In this document: one piece after another, positions 23,276 through 36,400 of the stretch
How positions within the stretch are numbered: position 1 is the stretch's first letter
Layout: each line of letters opens with the position of its first letter
Position numbers and translations under genes: made by a program
From: Rhizoctonia solani
Taxonomy: Eukaryota > Basidiomycota > Agaricomycetes > Cantharellales > Ceratobasidiaceae
Direction of reading: 5' to 3'
Assembly: GCF_016906535.1 (NCBI RefSeq)
Contig: NC_057377.1
Location: 1,178,001-1,242,000 of the forward strand
DNA length: 64,000 bases
The notes under the pieces: generated by a model
What the model saw: the letters and a program-made list of their open reading frames with translations, nothing else
Told to the model about the DNA's origin: nothing
Databases searched by the model: none

Positions 23276-23485
23276 ATGCTTCGTCTTCTACACTTGACTA
23301 TATGCGTATATGGCTTAATGTGTGCCATTATCCCCGCAAAAGGCCCCATACTTAGAATGCATACAAATGAATACATTCCATCTGATTCGATACGTGGCCT
23401 GATTCCTGAAATAGACTTCTTTGCTGGCAATGACTGTGCTCATACGAAACAGGCCCAAGCACAGAGCTGGCAGTGGAGTAGATAG
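23276..23485 (+). CDS. Possible small secreted protein
   Basis: A 69-residue frame begins MLRLLHLTICVYGLMCAIIP, which looks like a secretion signal, and continues with a short polar mature part with a single cysteine, ending ..AQAQSWQWSR. No intron is needed. The same frame is open further upstream, so coding status rests only on the signal-like start. It may be chance; no family is recognised. Confidence 0.25.
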   Translation: MLRLLHLTICVYGLMCAIIPAKGPILRMHTNEYIPSDSIRGLIPEIDFFAGNDCAHTKQAQAQSWQWSR

Positions 23486-23985
23486 AATCTATTGTTTCTC
23501 GAAAGATTAGCTATATGAATCTTTACAAGCTAAAGTTTACTTCGGTGCCGTCAACTAACGCCATTAGTTGCTAGTATAGTCACCACTGTTATACACACCC
23601 AACATAATCTAGTTCCTAGCATATAAAGTAATTTTCAATCATCAGTTACAAATAATAGATCGGATCATTACTCTCGATCACTACAAGATTGTCCTGTCCT
23701 AACCAGTATACCGCTCAAGCGCAGAAGCAAGTTGTCACATGGATTATAGTGCTTAACTAGGCAGTTGCACCTATCCCAGACCATGCACCGCTCATCTAGA
23801 TATATTGAACTCGGCAGGATGCCCAGAGCCAGGAACAACCGGCAACTGCACCCATGGGGAGAGATCGGCCACCGTCTGATTTGGCTATATAACGAATGAA
23901 AGCACAGCACCACAGGGGAGTATTATAATTACGTGTGGAAGTTTAAAGACTTTGAAGAAACCCACAGGATAAGAGCCATCTAGAT

Positions 23986-25701
23986 ATGCGTACCCTTTCT
24001 TTTGCTCTTGCTCTTCTTGGAAGCGCCAATGCCTTCTTTAGGTTGCCATGCAGTACTGAGCCTATTATCCAAGGTTTGTTCAGATCGTTCCCGCTACTGT
24101 TTAATGCTTCTATAAATCAAGCTCAACTTTTATTCAGCACGCATTGACCCCATAATTTCTCCTGGTCGAAAACCGTCGAATCATGTCCATGTAAGTAATG
24201 CGGCAAGCCTAAGTCCCCAAGCTCTGAGGCTAAAGTCATCGTTCCGACGTTTTTTTAGACGGTCCATGGTGCTAAGAGTACGTGGTTACATTCATTGAAG
24301 TCGATCATATTTTGGCGCTTGTACTGACGTCCGATAGATTTCGCTTCGAACTCTACATACTCGACCCTTCGTGCTTCATCTTGCACTAATTGCAAGGTTA
24401 CTCAGGTGAGTGTTCTGCCAATACATACTTCAATAAAAACTGACCGGTCAAATAGGATTTATCTAATTACTGTAAGTATATTAGCCCCACCTTGTGTATG
24501 CGGATGATACAGAGAATACACACGATACTCAGGGTATCCCAAATTGTATTTCCGTGACCCCAAGACCAAGTTGTTCGAGCCTGTTGGAAACGGAGGTCCG
24601 CACCACATTCTCTACCACACCTACCTTCTCTCATCCGTTAAGCAAAGGCTTGCTCGTATATTATTTGCAACGTGGGGACGGTGATGTGGCAAATGGTGGA
24701 CCTGGCCTGAAAGCCTTCCCAGAGGGACTCAAGATGATAAGCGGCAACCCTCGCTCGCGTTCCAAAAAGTAAGACCGTCTGATACAAGTATGGCCCAATA
24801 GTCTAATACTAATTTACTGAGCTAGGTTTGCTGCAGAAACTGGTTCTCAAGACGAGCTGCGTGAGCGTGCTACAAAATGGGCATGCTTGCGCTATACCGG
24901 CGGACAAACTGGCTACGAGGGATATGGCTTCCCTACCACCGATTGTGAAGCTGGATTTCAAGCGAGGCTCCACTTGCCTTCTTGTTGGGATGGCAAGGTG
25001 TGTTAACTTTCACGAAAACTCTTCGCTTTGCTAAAGGTATTTTGTGTGTAGAACGTGGACTCACCTGACCACGTGTCTCATGTGGCATACCTAGATCGTT
25101 TGGACAATGGCAGATGTCCAAGCACCCACCCTGTTCCGTTTATTCATCTATTCTATGAGGTAATTGTAGTAAACGGCTTACTCTGACGAGATCCTAGCTT
25201 ATATGCGGTCGTAGGTTACTTGGGACGTTCATGATTTTGCCGACCGCTGGACTGAGGCCGATGGTTGGCCTTTCGTCTGGTCCACCGGGTATGTCTATTA
25301 TTAACCCACTACACCTTTCTTTGTTCCTTGTCCTGAAGTATGTTTACTTAGTGATGCTACCGGATACTCCTGGCACGGCGACTTTCAGAATGGATGGGAT
25401 ACCCAGGTTTTGCAAACTGCTATCGATACCTGCAACAACCCCAACGACGACACTGGGAGTGGTGTAATCGAGGCATGCAAAGCATTAGTGCTTCAGGATG
25501 ATGCGGTATCGAAGACGTGCAAGGCGGTTCCCGAGTTGACTGAAACAATTGGCGGACAACTGACTAAGCTCCCTGGGTGAGCATATACGCCTTGCTCCGA
25601 GTATCGGGTTATTAACTATATATATATTTGATAGCTGTAATCCGATACAGCCTGGTCCTGGAGATGCCACTCTATACTCTGATGAAAGCTGTCCGTTTTA
25701 A
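23986..25701 (+). CDS. Secreted DUF1996 protein, copy 1
   Basis: DUF1996 is a fungal extracellular family of unknown biochemical function. Twelve exons join in frame to about 360 residues. MRTLSFALALLGSANAFFRL is a signal peptide. Family landmarks follow: RIDPIISPGRKPSNHVHTVH (the conserved NHVHxxxG block near the mature N-terminus), YSTLRASSCTNCKVTQDLSN, YPKLYFRDPKTKLFEPVGNG, GLKMISGNPRSRSK, CEAGFQARLHLPSCWDGKNV, VSHVAYLDRLDNGRCPSTHP and GYSWHGDFQNGW. The C-terminal 80 residues hold several Cys and the tail CNPIQPGPGDATLYSDESC. Reading frame and splice sites are intact, so the gene looks functional. A close paralog with the same exon plan follows at 27505. Confidence 0.92.
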
Positions 25702-27504
25702 GATACTGGGCCATTCTTTGGGGGTTTTAGTGTTATAATTCCACTTCGTACTGGCTCTTCAGGTTGAAACGCGCTACTGGTGTAGACACAATATGATCAG
25801 CTCGAGCTAATCAATATATCCGCACAAATCTGGTGTAACCTGCGTTAAAACAACCCCCTTCCCTCCTCCCTCACATAGCACACGAACAGCGACAATCGTG
25901 CAATGTCATATGCCACATGCCCAAATATACTAGCTATAGGTGTCTGCAGATATCCTCATGCTATCGAGACCATCTGTTCATCACGATGCCCTAATTCTGA
26001 ACCATATGCATATAGGTCACTTGAGACCCGGTCAACACGGTGAACCCCAAAAGTGCGGAAAATGCACATGACGTCCAGATTTTGCCAGACATCCGCACCT
26101 AAAATAGCAGAATCCGCACCTCGACGACACACAGGGTGAGTTGAGGATGCGGATTCATGGAAAAACTGGTCGGATTTTGCCAACACTCCGCATATAACGC
26201 GCGATTTTTCACGTTCAGAAAATCCGCACTTTTGGGGTCCACCATGTCATTGACCAATTTTTTAAACGTTAATCTAGCACCTTTTTTCTTTTTGAAAAGT
26301 TGACATTTTGATATAGCCACAAGATACAATCCATCTCAAAGAAAGAAGAAAAAAGGGATGAATACACTGAATTTTGGAGGATTTAGCGATTTGCGTCCTG
26401 AATTTGCAGATCAAACATATATTGAGTCCGAATTTGGAACTATATGCGCTCCGGAGTTTGAAATTCATCCTAGCTATACGTCACTAATGATCAGGAGTAT
26501 AACTTACTCATTTTATGGGTGCTTTCATAGAAGATTTGATCCAAAATTAGAAGCGATTGAAGGTTGTCATGAGAGAAAGCGTTTGGTTCACAGATAATTG
26601 ATCCACAGATATCTACCATAGAAAACTGTTTTTCTTCTGGTATTTATACTTCAGAGCTGTATGAATGCGGGCAGAGTACAAGTGGAGAGGACTTTTGTTC
26701 AACGGATATGTGCTCAAATCAAAAACTAGCGCCCCTGGCTTGTTACAATGATGAGTTTGATTCTCTTCTACAAATGCACTACAGAAAATAGTCGTCTTTA
26801 GATATAGACGTCTGCTATAGAATACATATGTATATCACTATTTTCTACGATGCGATGCTACAGAACATCTACAGGTATCTATATATCCGAATTGTCTCTT
26901 CATATCTCACTCCACCAAATATACGGTGATGCATCGCAGTAACGAAGCCTTGGTACACGCATGTATACGCCGCTTTTGTACAGTAGGTTGAGTGGGAATT
27001 TAGGCAAAATAGCTGATCATGATAGCTTCTGCTTGTGGATTCTGAAGTCAGGCTTCGAACTCGAACCATTTCTTGCCAGCGCGATGCTTGCTCACACGTT
27101 ATAATGCGAACTGGATTATCGAACATAATATCACGCATTCCGACCAAGAGATACGATGAGCAGACCTCACGCATTCCCTCCGACCTGCAATGGAGGTGCA
27201 GCTTTCCAACCAGCTTGTCTGAACAGTAACCGAGTACAATAGGGATACTAATGGAGCAACAGGTGTCCATGGTAATATGGTGAACTAATCAGGATGATCT
27301 AGCCATGTCACAAAGCTCCTGAATTAAGCGAACTTAGGCGGCTAACCGATAGTCATTCTTGACCGGGGAATCAATTGATGCCGGGATCGCCGTAACGCCT
27401 TCAGTCTCAGTTCCATACTCGATGGGAACAGTAGAAAGAAGAGATAGTATAAAACCACACAGAATGGGCTCAAAACTACTCAGAATTGCCAGTTTTCTCT
27501 AACC
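25702..27504. other. AT-rich spacer between the DUF1996 copies
   Basis: There is no supported gene. A 226-base inverted-repeat element sits at 26030-26255. The remainder (26260-27440) is AT-rich with only short chance reading frames. TATAAAA at 27448-27454 lies 51 bases before the start of the second DUF1996 gene and is its likely TATA box. Confidence 0.5.
26030..26255. mobile_element. MITE-like inverted-repeat element
   Basis: The left end reads GGTCAACACGGTGAACCCC followed by AAAAGTGCGG. The right end, on the other strand, reads GGTCAATGACATGGTGGACCCC followed by AAAAGTGCGG, so about 30 bases match with small gaps. In between lie two copies of ATCCGCACCT-like sequence and more partial palindromes. 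There is no coding capacity. This is the plan of a non-autonomous DNA transposon. A target-site duplication was not certain. Confidence 0.55.
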
Positions 27505-29202
27505 ATGCGTATTTTTTCCTCCGTTGCTCTCAGTACCTTTGCTCTCATTAGCGGCGCCAGCGCCTTTTTTAGGCTGCCGTGTACTGACCCTATTATTCAT
27601 GGTTAGTCCTGCCGCAGACTGGAATATATGCCGCCAAGCTAAACAGGCTCTAGAACGCATTGATCCTATTATTTCTCCCGGTCAAAAGCCCTCCAATCAC
27701 GTCCATGTAAGCCCCATCAATAAATCTGAGCTCTCACACTTAAAATCTAACCCGCATGGATTTTAGACCGTACATGGTGCTAAAAGTATGCCGGTTGAAT
27801 ACCCCTCCCACATAGAATTGGAAGAACAGTGCTCAATACTATGCTCTTCTCAGACTTCCGCTCAAATGCCACATACTCGTCTCTCCGTGCTTCATCTTGC
27901 ACGTCGTGTAAGGTTACCCAGGTGGGCGTCTGACCTCTTTGAGCGATAATCGAAAGGCTAATAAATCGACCAGGACTTGTCAAACTACTGTAAGTATAAT
28001 GCTTCGGGAGATTTCGTATAGATTTAACCGAGTTTTATGCTTTGTAGGGTTCCCCAAGCTTTACTTCCGCGACCCAAAGACAAAGCTCTTTGAGCCAGTA
28101 GGAAACGGAGGTTCGTATTATGGGCCTTTTCGTTGCCATGTTTTTCAACGATATATTCAGGTCTCCTTGTATACTACTTAAACCGTGGGGATGCCGACGT
28201 CTTTTACGGCGGGCCTGGTCTGAAAGCCTTCCCCGAGGGCTTCAAAATGATTAGCGGAAACCCTCGCTCGCGCTCTAAGAAGTATGTGCTTATGTGTACG
28301 ACTTCGAGCCTACCACTAACTGTTGTTTCATAGATTTGCTACGGAGACCGGCTCTCAGGAAGAGCTACGGGAACGTGCCACGAAGTGGGCATGCTTGCGT
28401 TACAGTGCTGGTTTACCAGGATACGAAGGATATGGATTTCCCACTACCGACTGCGAGGCAGGTTTCCAGGCCAGGCTTCACATGCCTTCTTGTTGGGATG
28501 GAAAGGTATTTATATGAAAAATATATATTTTGCTTCTTGTTGAAGTTGACGCTCGTGCCTGCAGAATGTAGATTCGGCGGATCACATGTCCCACACGGCA
28601 TACCTAGATCGTTTGGATAACGGAAAATGCCCCAGTACACACCCCGTCCCTCTCATTCATTTGTTTTACGAGGTGTGTACTTGCAAGTCATAGTAATGTA
28701 TATGGGTGGCTGATCGCACGCAGGTTACTTGGGACATTCACGCGTTTGCTTCTCGTTGGACTGCCGCCGACGGTTGGCCATTTGTCTGGGCTACCGGGTA
28801 TGTCAAGATGTTATCATTTCAACCCCTTTTGCCCTAACATTCTTTCATTAGCGACCCTACTGGATACTCCTGGCACGGAGACTTCCAGAACGGGTGGGAG
28901 ACATCAGTCCTCCAGAAGGCTATCGACACCTGCAACAACCCCAACGACGACACCATCAACGGCATCATCGAAGCATGCAAGGCGTTTAAGCTCCAGGACG
29001 ACGTTGTGGGGAAGGCATGCAAGGCAGCTCCTGAGCTGACTGAGGCTGTGGATGGCAAGCTGGCTAAGCTTCCTGGGTGAGTGTATGCGCCTGTCATCAT
29101 GTAGAACAAACGCTGAAGCTACGGATTGGTGTTAGATGCAACCCGATCCAGGCTGGTCCAGGAGATGCCACTCTGTACAGTGACTCCAGCTGTCCAGTCT
29201 AA
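27505..29202 (+). CDS. Secreted DUF1996 protein, copy 2
   Basis: A paralog of the gene at 23986, in the same orientation and with the same intron positions. MRIFSSVALSTFALISGASA is a signal peptide, followed by FFRLPCTDPIIH and ERIDPIISPGQKPSNHVHTV. Landmarks shared with copy 1 include YFRDPKTKLFEPVGNG, GFKMISGNPRSRSKKFATET, CLRYSAGLPGYEGYGFPTTD and MSHTAYLDRLDNGKCPSTHP. The end is CNPIQAGPGDATLYSDSSC. Differences are mostly in the N-terminal signal, in exon 6 (DADVFYGG against DGDVANGG) and near the C-terminus. Intact splice sites and a TATA box 51 bases upstream suggest an active gene. Molecular function unknown. Confidence 0.92.
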
Positions 29203-30373
29203 TATGTCGTTAGGTTTCTTTTGAACCGTCAGACACAAAGTTTCTTTTATGTTGGTATATGGGCCTTTCATTGTATCAGTCCGAGGCTCAAACAATGGAT
29301 ATAGTATATGTAGTGAGATCCCGGCGTTGGCTATACACTATATCAGAAGGTCTTGGCCGCTGAGTCAGGGACCTCGGGTCAGAGGGTGTACGCCAAATAT
29401 CTGAAGGGGTGTGCTATTAGGCGCCGGAGGTCCAGATGATATGTACCTCATTTGGCGTGATACCCTAAATAGGGACCCATGTGATATGCTAGATTGGTAC
29501 AATCACGAGTCGAAGTGTTCGAAGTGTTAATGGAACGAGTACAAGTATTATTACATGGCATAAACATTTTGCACGAGAGTCAAGAGTCCCAGCTATTCAG
29601 TGGCACGCGCCCCCAGCACTATCATATCAGACTACTGTAGCTGTATAGCACCCGAGTTCGTCTTAGTGCACTGATGGGCCAAATTTGGGCACTTTCGGTT
29701 TACGATCATAGGCTAATACGTAAGGTGAAACAGGGGAAATTGACCAAAATGATGAGCCCACGGTGAAGGGAGGAAGAGGCTTGCATAGAACGGGATAACT
29801 TGAATATGTTGAGATAAATGCTCATTTCGATTTTGACTGGAATGCGTGTTCTTGAAATGGCAGCGAACATGTGACGCCTACAATCAATATGTTCGGTTGA
29901 GTTACGCGTTTAAACTTTGTTCATAGGACATGGCAACAGCATCGTGCAACCACGTTGTTACTCCGGATCGCAATTTCACAGGATCACCCCTTTACGTCCA
30001 TTTTTGGTCAGAATAGCGGTGCGCCAAGCGCTAATGAGGTCACGTGTACCACTGGGGATGGCGTTTCTCGCTTGAAGAAGTAAGTCACGTACTTTCTTGC
30101 CAGCACAGACCTCATCTTCGACGTGTCCACGACCACCACGATTTGTTAGCAGACAGCCTGCCCGATATTTAGCACAGAACGCGAGATAAGAATATCGCGG
30201 ATACTGCGGCCGTAACTGCTCAACCTAACGACCAACCGATACGTCTCATACCCGCTTCTTGTGTTTTCCTTCTCTCTCTAGGACTACTCTAGGCGTTGCC
30301 TCAGCTAATAAGATTCGCTCATATTCACGACCATTCACTGCCACTGTTACCGCCCCATATATAGATCTTTATA
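29203..30373. other. Intergenic region, no gene recognised
   Basis: Contains the 3' end of the second DUF1996 gene and the promoter of the coiled-coil gene, including CACGTG at 30041-30046. A small inverted pair (TACGCCAAAT near 29389, ATTTGGCGTGA near 29450) could form a hairpin. Confidence 0.45.
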
Positions 30374-33186
30374 ATGAGTATGGCAGCTCCCCCTCCCCGC
30401 ACACGTACCATGTCGCATATGCGCCGACTTCCGGGCACTCCGTCCTCCACCTCATCCAGCAGTCGCTCGAGGACCAGTTTTGGAGGCCCAGTAGCTGAGC
30501 AACCGACTGCCAGATCCAGCCTCGGTCTATCCGCTCCCCGCCCGCGATCCAGTCTCAGTATGATTGAACGTCCTGTTAGCTTGGGCGGACGAGGACTCGA
30601 ACAGTCTGCCTCTGGTATGGCTCGTCCAAGTCCTCTTTCCTCATCGCGTCCTTTGCCTCCTGGTCGGAGTACCAGCGGAGGAAAACGCGCTGGCGGAACA
30701 AATAGTCCGATTCCGTTTGCAGAACTTTCGGAAAGTGGCGAGATTTTAGGCCAAAGCGAAGCTCTGGAGGGTGCGCTCAGGAGGGAAGTAGAAGAAAAAG
30801 AAGATGTTAGTTGATTCAGCGTATCGAGCCGTTTCAGACCTGGCTAACTATAATTTATCTAGTTAATGATGCGCCTTGCAAGCAGAGATGAAGCTATTTC
30901 GCAGCTCGAGTCTCGTATTGCCGCTTTGGACGTGAATATGATTCAAGGAGAGGCCCGGCTGTCTGAACTCTATGCTGACCAAGAGCGTTGGGAGGCCGAA
31001 AGAGCCGCCCTTGAAAAAGAAATTGCCAAAAAGGTGCGTGGCATTTTCATCTATTACGTTTCATATTTGCTATATATTGACATGTATCCCCCAGACAACT
31101 GTCATTGACAAACTTCGTATCCAACTACGTGAACTTGAAAAAGAAAATCGCGAGTGCACACGTCGCTTGACTGAGCAGGCTGCGCAGTTCGAATCGGAGC
31201 GACAGGCTTTTTACGATAACACGACACACTTGAAGTCCAGGATTCAATCTCTGACAGATCAACAGCGAGAGTGGAAAGAACGACTTCGTGAAGAGGAAGA
31301 ACAGGAGCTCAAAGATGAGGCTGCTGCCGCCGCTGCTGCTATCGAGGCTGAGCCTGAGGCCATCCCTGAGCCTGGAACTCCAGTTGTGGATTCGCCCGTT
31401 GTTCCTACACGCAAGAGGCACTTTCACCAGCGACTTCGCAGTAGCATTGATCGAGATGCCACAGAGCCTCCAGAGATGACTGCGCTCCGATTGGAACTTT
31501 CCACCCTGACTACGTCGCATGGTAGTCTCGGCGAGACTGTCAGGATGCTCCAAAACCAACTCGGGGATCTCGAACGTCTCAACCTGACGCTGCAGGAGGA
31601 AAACGAGGCATACACCACCTTGTTGCGAGAAAAGACTCTTAGCGGCCAAATGAACATTATGGCCCGTGCCGAGTCAAGGCCCGCGTCCCCTACTCATTCC
31701 AACGAAGAGCAGCAACCCGAGCCCGAGTTGAAAGAAGAGCCTGAAGAAGATGGAAGCAAAAGTTCTGGTTTGCTTTCTCCTGGACAGTCGCCACCTCCCC
31801 GCGTGCGCACGCACTCGAGAGCATCCAGACCCAATCGCCCTACATCTCCTGTCCGGAGTGTCAAGAGTGCCAAGAGCACGCGCCGCACCGCTGAGACGTT
31901 GGCCGCTGAGACTTTGGCCGATTTGCCTGTCGCGGGCCCTGGTCTGGATCTTGCCGCCGAGCTTGGGCGAGCTGAAATTCGTCTGGAGGATGATATGGGT
32001 CAACCCGGGGAGGTGAAAGAGCCTGAAGCGCCAAAGGAGGACGAGGGGCTCAAAGCGATGAGGTCCGAACTCGAAGGTGTGTTGATATCTTACTGGGTCT
32101 AGTTGTGTTTGACTAATGTGACTTGACATTGTAGCTCTCAAGTCCGAAATCAAGACCCTCAAGGACGAAAACAAGGGGTTGACGCTCTATGCCTCCAAGA
32201 TTATCGACCGCATCATTGCTCAAGAAGGGTTTGAGCACATCTTGGCTGTCGATTATCGTAAGCCCAGCGAACAGAAGCCCCCTGCTCCTGCTCCGACCCC
32301 TGCTCCGCGCAAGAGCCTCTTCCAACGCGCTGCATCGCTCTCAATTTCCGGCTCTGCACCGCCAGTGATCTCTACCCGACCATCACTGAAGATTGCGACC
32401 GACACATCGGTCCATGGTGCGCCTGGCCCGGATAGCCCTGCCACTCCCATGGGGAAGCGCGAAAAGCGAGGAATTTCAATGGACTGGAGTCGCCTGAATC
32501 CCTTTGGCCCCAAGGGGCCCTCGACCCCCGTCGACGACGTTCGGACCACAGGTCTCAAGCCACTGACGCTCGGAAAGACCCCCTCGGTCAAGGAGGAAGA
32601 ACCCCATGTTATTGTCGGCGGGCGCAAGCTCGATAACCAAGAAGACGAGGATGATCGGGTCGAGCGTGAACGGCTAAACGCCGAGATGAGGCTCATGGGA
32701 ATCGAGCGGACGCCGAACATCCATACGCCGAGCGCGACGAGCTTTGCTGCCGCTGGACAAGCACTCGGCGAGCCGATTTCCAGAAGCAATTCGAACACGC
32801 CATCGTTGGGCGGAATGGTCGGATGGGTCAAACGTCCCAACTCGGCCCCGAAGCAGCCCATCTCGAAACGGGTCCCAACTGGTGAGCTGCTCGCCGAGCA
32901 TCTTGAGCTCTTGAGCGACGAGGGCCACTCGCCTCATTCCATGGATTATGAATCGCGCGAGATTGAGAATCGAATGGCTGCCTTGGCGGAGAAGGAGAAG
33001 CATTTGAGCGCCGAGATGGCCAAAGGCAAAGGTGGGGGATTCACCGAGCCGCCACCTCGGGGAACGCGAGTCCGAAGACGGACGGGCAGCACGAGTGGCA
33101 GCACCGCGAGTACATTGTTCAGCGCGGGTCGGATGAGCCGAGGAGGAAGCGACATTGGAATCGGGGAAGAGCCTGAGCACGAATAA
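30374..33186 (+). CDS. Coiled-coil protein with disordered ends
   Basis: Four exons (30374-30805, 30863-31033, 31095-32076, 32135-33186) join in frame to 878 residues. The N-terminal 130 residues are Ser/Arg/Pro-rich. From about 140 to 330 the sequence is a coiled coil (DEAISQLESRIAALDVNMIQ, VIDKLRIQLRELEKENRECT, RLTEQAAQFESERQAFYDNT) with a second short coil (LQNQLGDLERLNLTLQEENE). A block near residue 540, LKDENKGLTLYASKIIDRII followed by AQEGFEHIL, resembles a conserved segment of filamentous-fungal coiled-coil proteins annotated as M protein repeat proteins. The C-terminal third is disordered with a Lys/Glu helix (RMAALAEKEKHLSAEMAKGK). A scaffold role is likely; the partner is unknown. 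Confidence 0.85.
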
Positions 33187-33460
33187 GAGACGAGCATGCG
33201 TTGACGGAGGTTCCCGAAAATAACATGTACGAGGCTTTGACGACTTGTTTACGAATTTTGTGTGTCAGTGTGTGTGTGCTATACTGTGTGTTACTGTATT
33301 TTTTCGGTTGCATGTAGTAATTTGGTATATCTATCTCGATTCCGTACTCCCAATTGCGCGCTGTGCAAGACATGGCGGCTGTGCATGTGATATTATATAT
33401 CGACATCGGTCAGTACCAGATCTATAATAGCCTGGTTTATCCAACTGCTGGCGTGCAACC

Positions 33461-36400
33461 ATGATGACGAGCAAAGATGGGTTCTTTGCGCTGGTCATAC
33501 ACCGATACTGTGCCCAAGACGAGACGCAGTTGGATGTCCAACCGGGAAGACTTGTGGCCGTGCGACGGGTGGAACCGAGTGGCTGGGCGGGCGTAGTGGA
33601 TGTTGAAGGCGGGAAAGGATGGATACCGTTTAGGTAAATTAAATCACTTGATGTTTATGAATTAAAGAGTAGTGATGGGGTGGGTATATACAATTGGGTG
33701 TGCGAATAGGTATGTGCGGCCCATTGACGACGAGACGGTGGGTGTATTGGAACCGATCGCCCAGCAACTTCGACTCGGTGCTTACCGTGCGATAACGACG
33801 ATCCGGGCTACGGCCACCAACCATCTCGAGGGGTACTCTTCACCCGATTCCAACGAATCTGACGCTCTGGGAGACGAGTGGGCGAATATCCCCAAGCAAC
33901 GGGTGAGCTTCATTTCGTAATTTGCTCTGCTCATCGTTCATTCTGACGTGGACGTTCGTTACCCAGCGGCCCTCGAGGGCGGCGACCAGGCCTCGGGACA
34001 TGGATTCGAGCAAAATGGGATCGAATGGTACGCCCAGAGTGTCTTTGGACGAGGATGTGCCCGTCCCTACGTATACGCCAACAACATCGGGCGAAAAATC
34101 ACCTGGAGTCCAGTTTGCGGCTGCTTCGCCTCCAACATCCTTTGTTCCCTCGCGAGTCCGTGCGTTCAAGCTGCGTTCTCGTTCCAAGTCGCGCGATGGA
34201 GTACGTTCGGACTCCGAGTCGGTCGGTCGTCCGCGTCGGCCTTCGGTCTCTATTCGTCGCACCCGTGTGAGCATGTTCGGGTCCCCTCGCGAGCCAAATC
34301 CTGTGGAACAGATCAGACGGTTGGACGCAAGGCCGTGGTATCTCAAGCCCGTTCATTTGCCTGCGACCGGCGAGATTGTCTTGGATTCCGATGGGAGTGT
34401 GCGAGCTGGCACTCTTGAGGCTATCGTTGAGCGTTTGACGTGTGAGGCTCCCAGCCGGAACCAGGAAATCATGTTGAGACGTGATGTGTTGTTCACATAC
34501 GAGGCCTTTACCACTTCCCAGCAGCTCTTTGAACTGATCACGGACCAGTATTCGCTCGAGCCTCCACGCGAACTTGACGAGAGCCAGTTTTTGGATTGGA
34601 AAGAAAACAAGTTACGGCCGACTCAGGCCAGGTAAGTTTATCAATGATCCCCCTGCGCAAGTTAGTAACCGATTTATAGGGTTTTGGATGTACTCGGAGC
34701 GTGGTTGGATCTTCCTCGCTTGTGCCAGGATGACCCTGATCTTATCCCTCGAATGCGCGAGTTCCTACAGTTTGTGACCAAACCGGAGAGCTTGGCTTCG
34801 GAAGCACGTCGCCACCTCAGGACTATTGAACAACTAGTGAGTTTATGGATGTTCACCCCCCATCTGGGCACGTACCGATTCCACATGTGTAGATCGCACC
34901 TCCGGCTCCGCGATCTCCAACGCCCCAACGTCGGAGACGCAGATCGGAGAAACAGCGCCCGTTCCCTACACTTTCTTCCTCACCAAACGGCACCCGCGCC
35001 CACTCTCAATCATTTTCGGGTTTACTTTCTCCCACAAGCCCTGCTATCCGCTCCGAAAGTCTTCATATAAGAACAGAGTCTACCAGTCCATCTCGTGGGT
35101 TTACGAGTCCCATTCAGCGATCAACCAGTCCGAGATTAGGATTCAACAGTCCAATCAGCCGAGCCGCGAGCCCGATTCTCAACAATGACGAGGGCTTACG
35201 ACCTAGTAGTCCATTAATGTTGAGCACATCGATGACCTCGCTCCCTTCTGCCGTGACAAAGCAGCAGAAACAGCAGGGAGAACTGGGGTCTGGTTTGGGC
35301 AGGGCTAGGTCTCAGAGGCATGCCAGTGCGAGCTACCCTCGATCTGAATCGAGGCAGGCCGATTTAGCCTATACAGCTCTTTCCGAACGTTCGCACAGTT
35401 CGCATGGGCATAGTTCACATGGACACAGCTCACATGGACACAGTTCGCACGCACACGGTTCAAAGCATTTGCCCTCGGCTGTGAACGACATCGATCCGAC
35501 CGCACTCGCTCACCACCTGACGCTGCTCGAATCCGGGCTGTACATGCGCATCAAGCGGAAACAGGTGCTCGAATGGCACAAAACTAGCAGTTCAACTGAA
35601 GATAGCAACGCAACCGTAAACGATTTGCGTAACTTTTGCGTGACATCCGATCGATTGGCCGGCTGGGTCAAGTGGAGCGTCTTGAGCCTGGGGACCTCAG
35701 TTAGACGTGCCGAGGCCGTGGGGACTTGGATTCGTGTTGCCGAGGTGTGCACTTTGGCACGACGCGACGTGACAGCGATGCCCAATGCTAATGCGTACTT
35801 TTTTTTTTTAGAAATGCCGCCTTTTGAATAATATTTCATCTCTTGCTGCTATCGCTGCCGGTCTCTCTTCTTCTGACATCTCCCGTCTTCCGCATACATG
35901 GCACCTAGTCCCTTCTGCGCGTGCACAAAGACTTGAAGATCTAGTGCTGTTAACTAGTCCAGCTGGAGGGTTCGCGCAGCTGAAGATCTTCTATTCAAAC
36001 GTCAAGTTCGCAGTTCCGTTTATTGGTGAGTGGGTTTATCACATTCCTTATCTTGTGCTAACTAGTCTCGTAGGGATGTATCTAACGGCTATAGTGCACG
36101 CCGCCGATCAATTCAAGGACCACTTACCTTTCCCCGTCCCGGCAGACAGGAGCCCCAGGGATGAAGACGGATGGGCCACAGACGGGGGTCATAGCGAACC
36201 AGTTACACCCACCCAGACACAGGCGCGGTCTAAATCTTCACGAATGAGCATCGGATCTCCTTCTCCACTCTCCTTGAACGCCGTACCTCCCCCTCTCAAG
36301 TTTAACTCCAACGCCTCACCTTCTCAGTCCCGCCGACTACCTTCAGAACCCCCGACCCCGACGCTCTCCATCGCACCTTCGTCTCCGACTACTTCCACTC

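Larger units (their letters stand above)
22739..23985. other. AT-rich intergenic region, MITE-like element and TATA box
   Basis: No well-supported gene except a possible small secreted protein (23276-23485, listed separately). A short inverted-repeat element lies at 22945-23124. A TATATAA at 23886-23892 lies about 95 bases before the first DUF1996 gene. Confidence 0.5.

Noticed and set aside
27040..27110. Possible tRNA because of TTCGAACTCGAACC
   Set aside because: No cloverleaf could be formed; A-box is missing.
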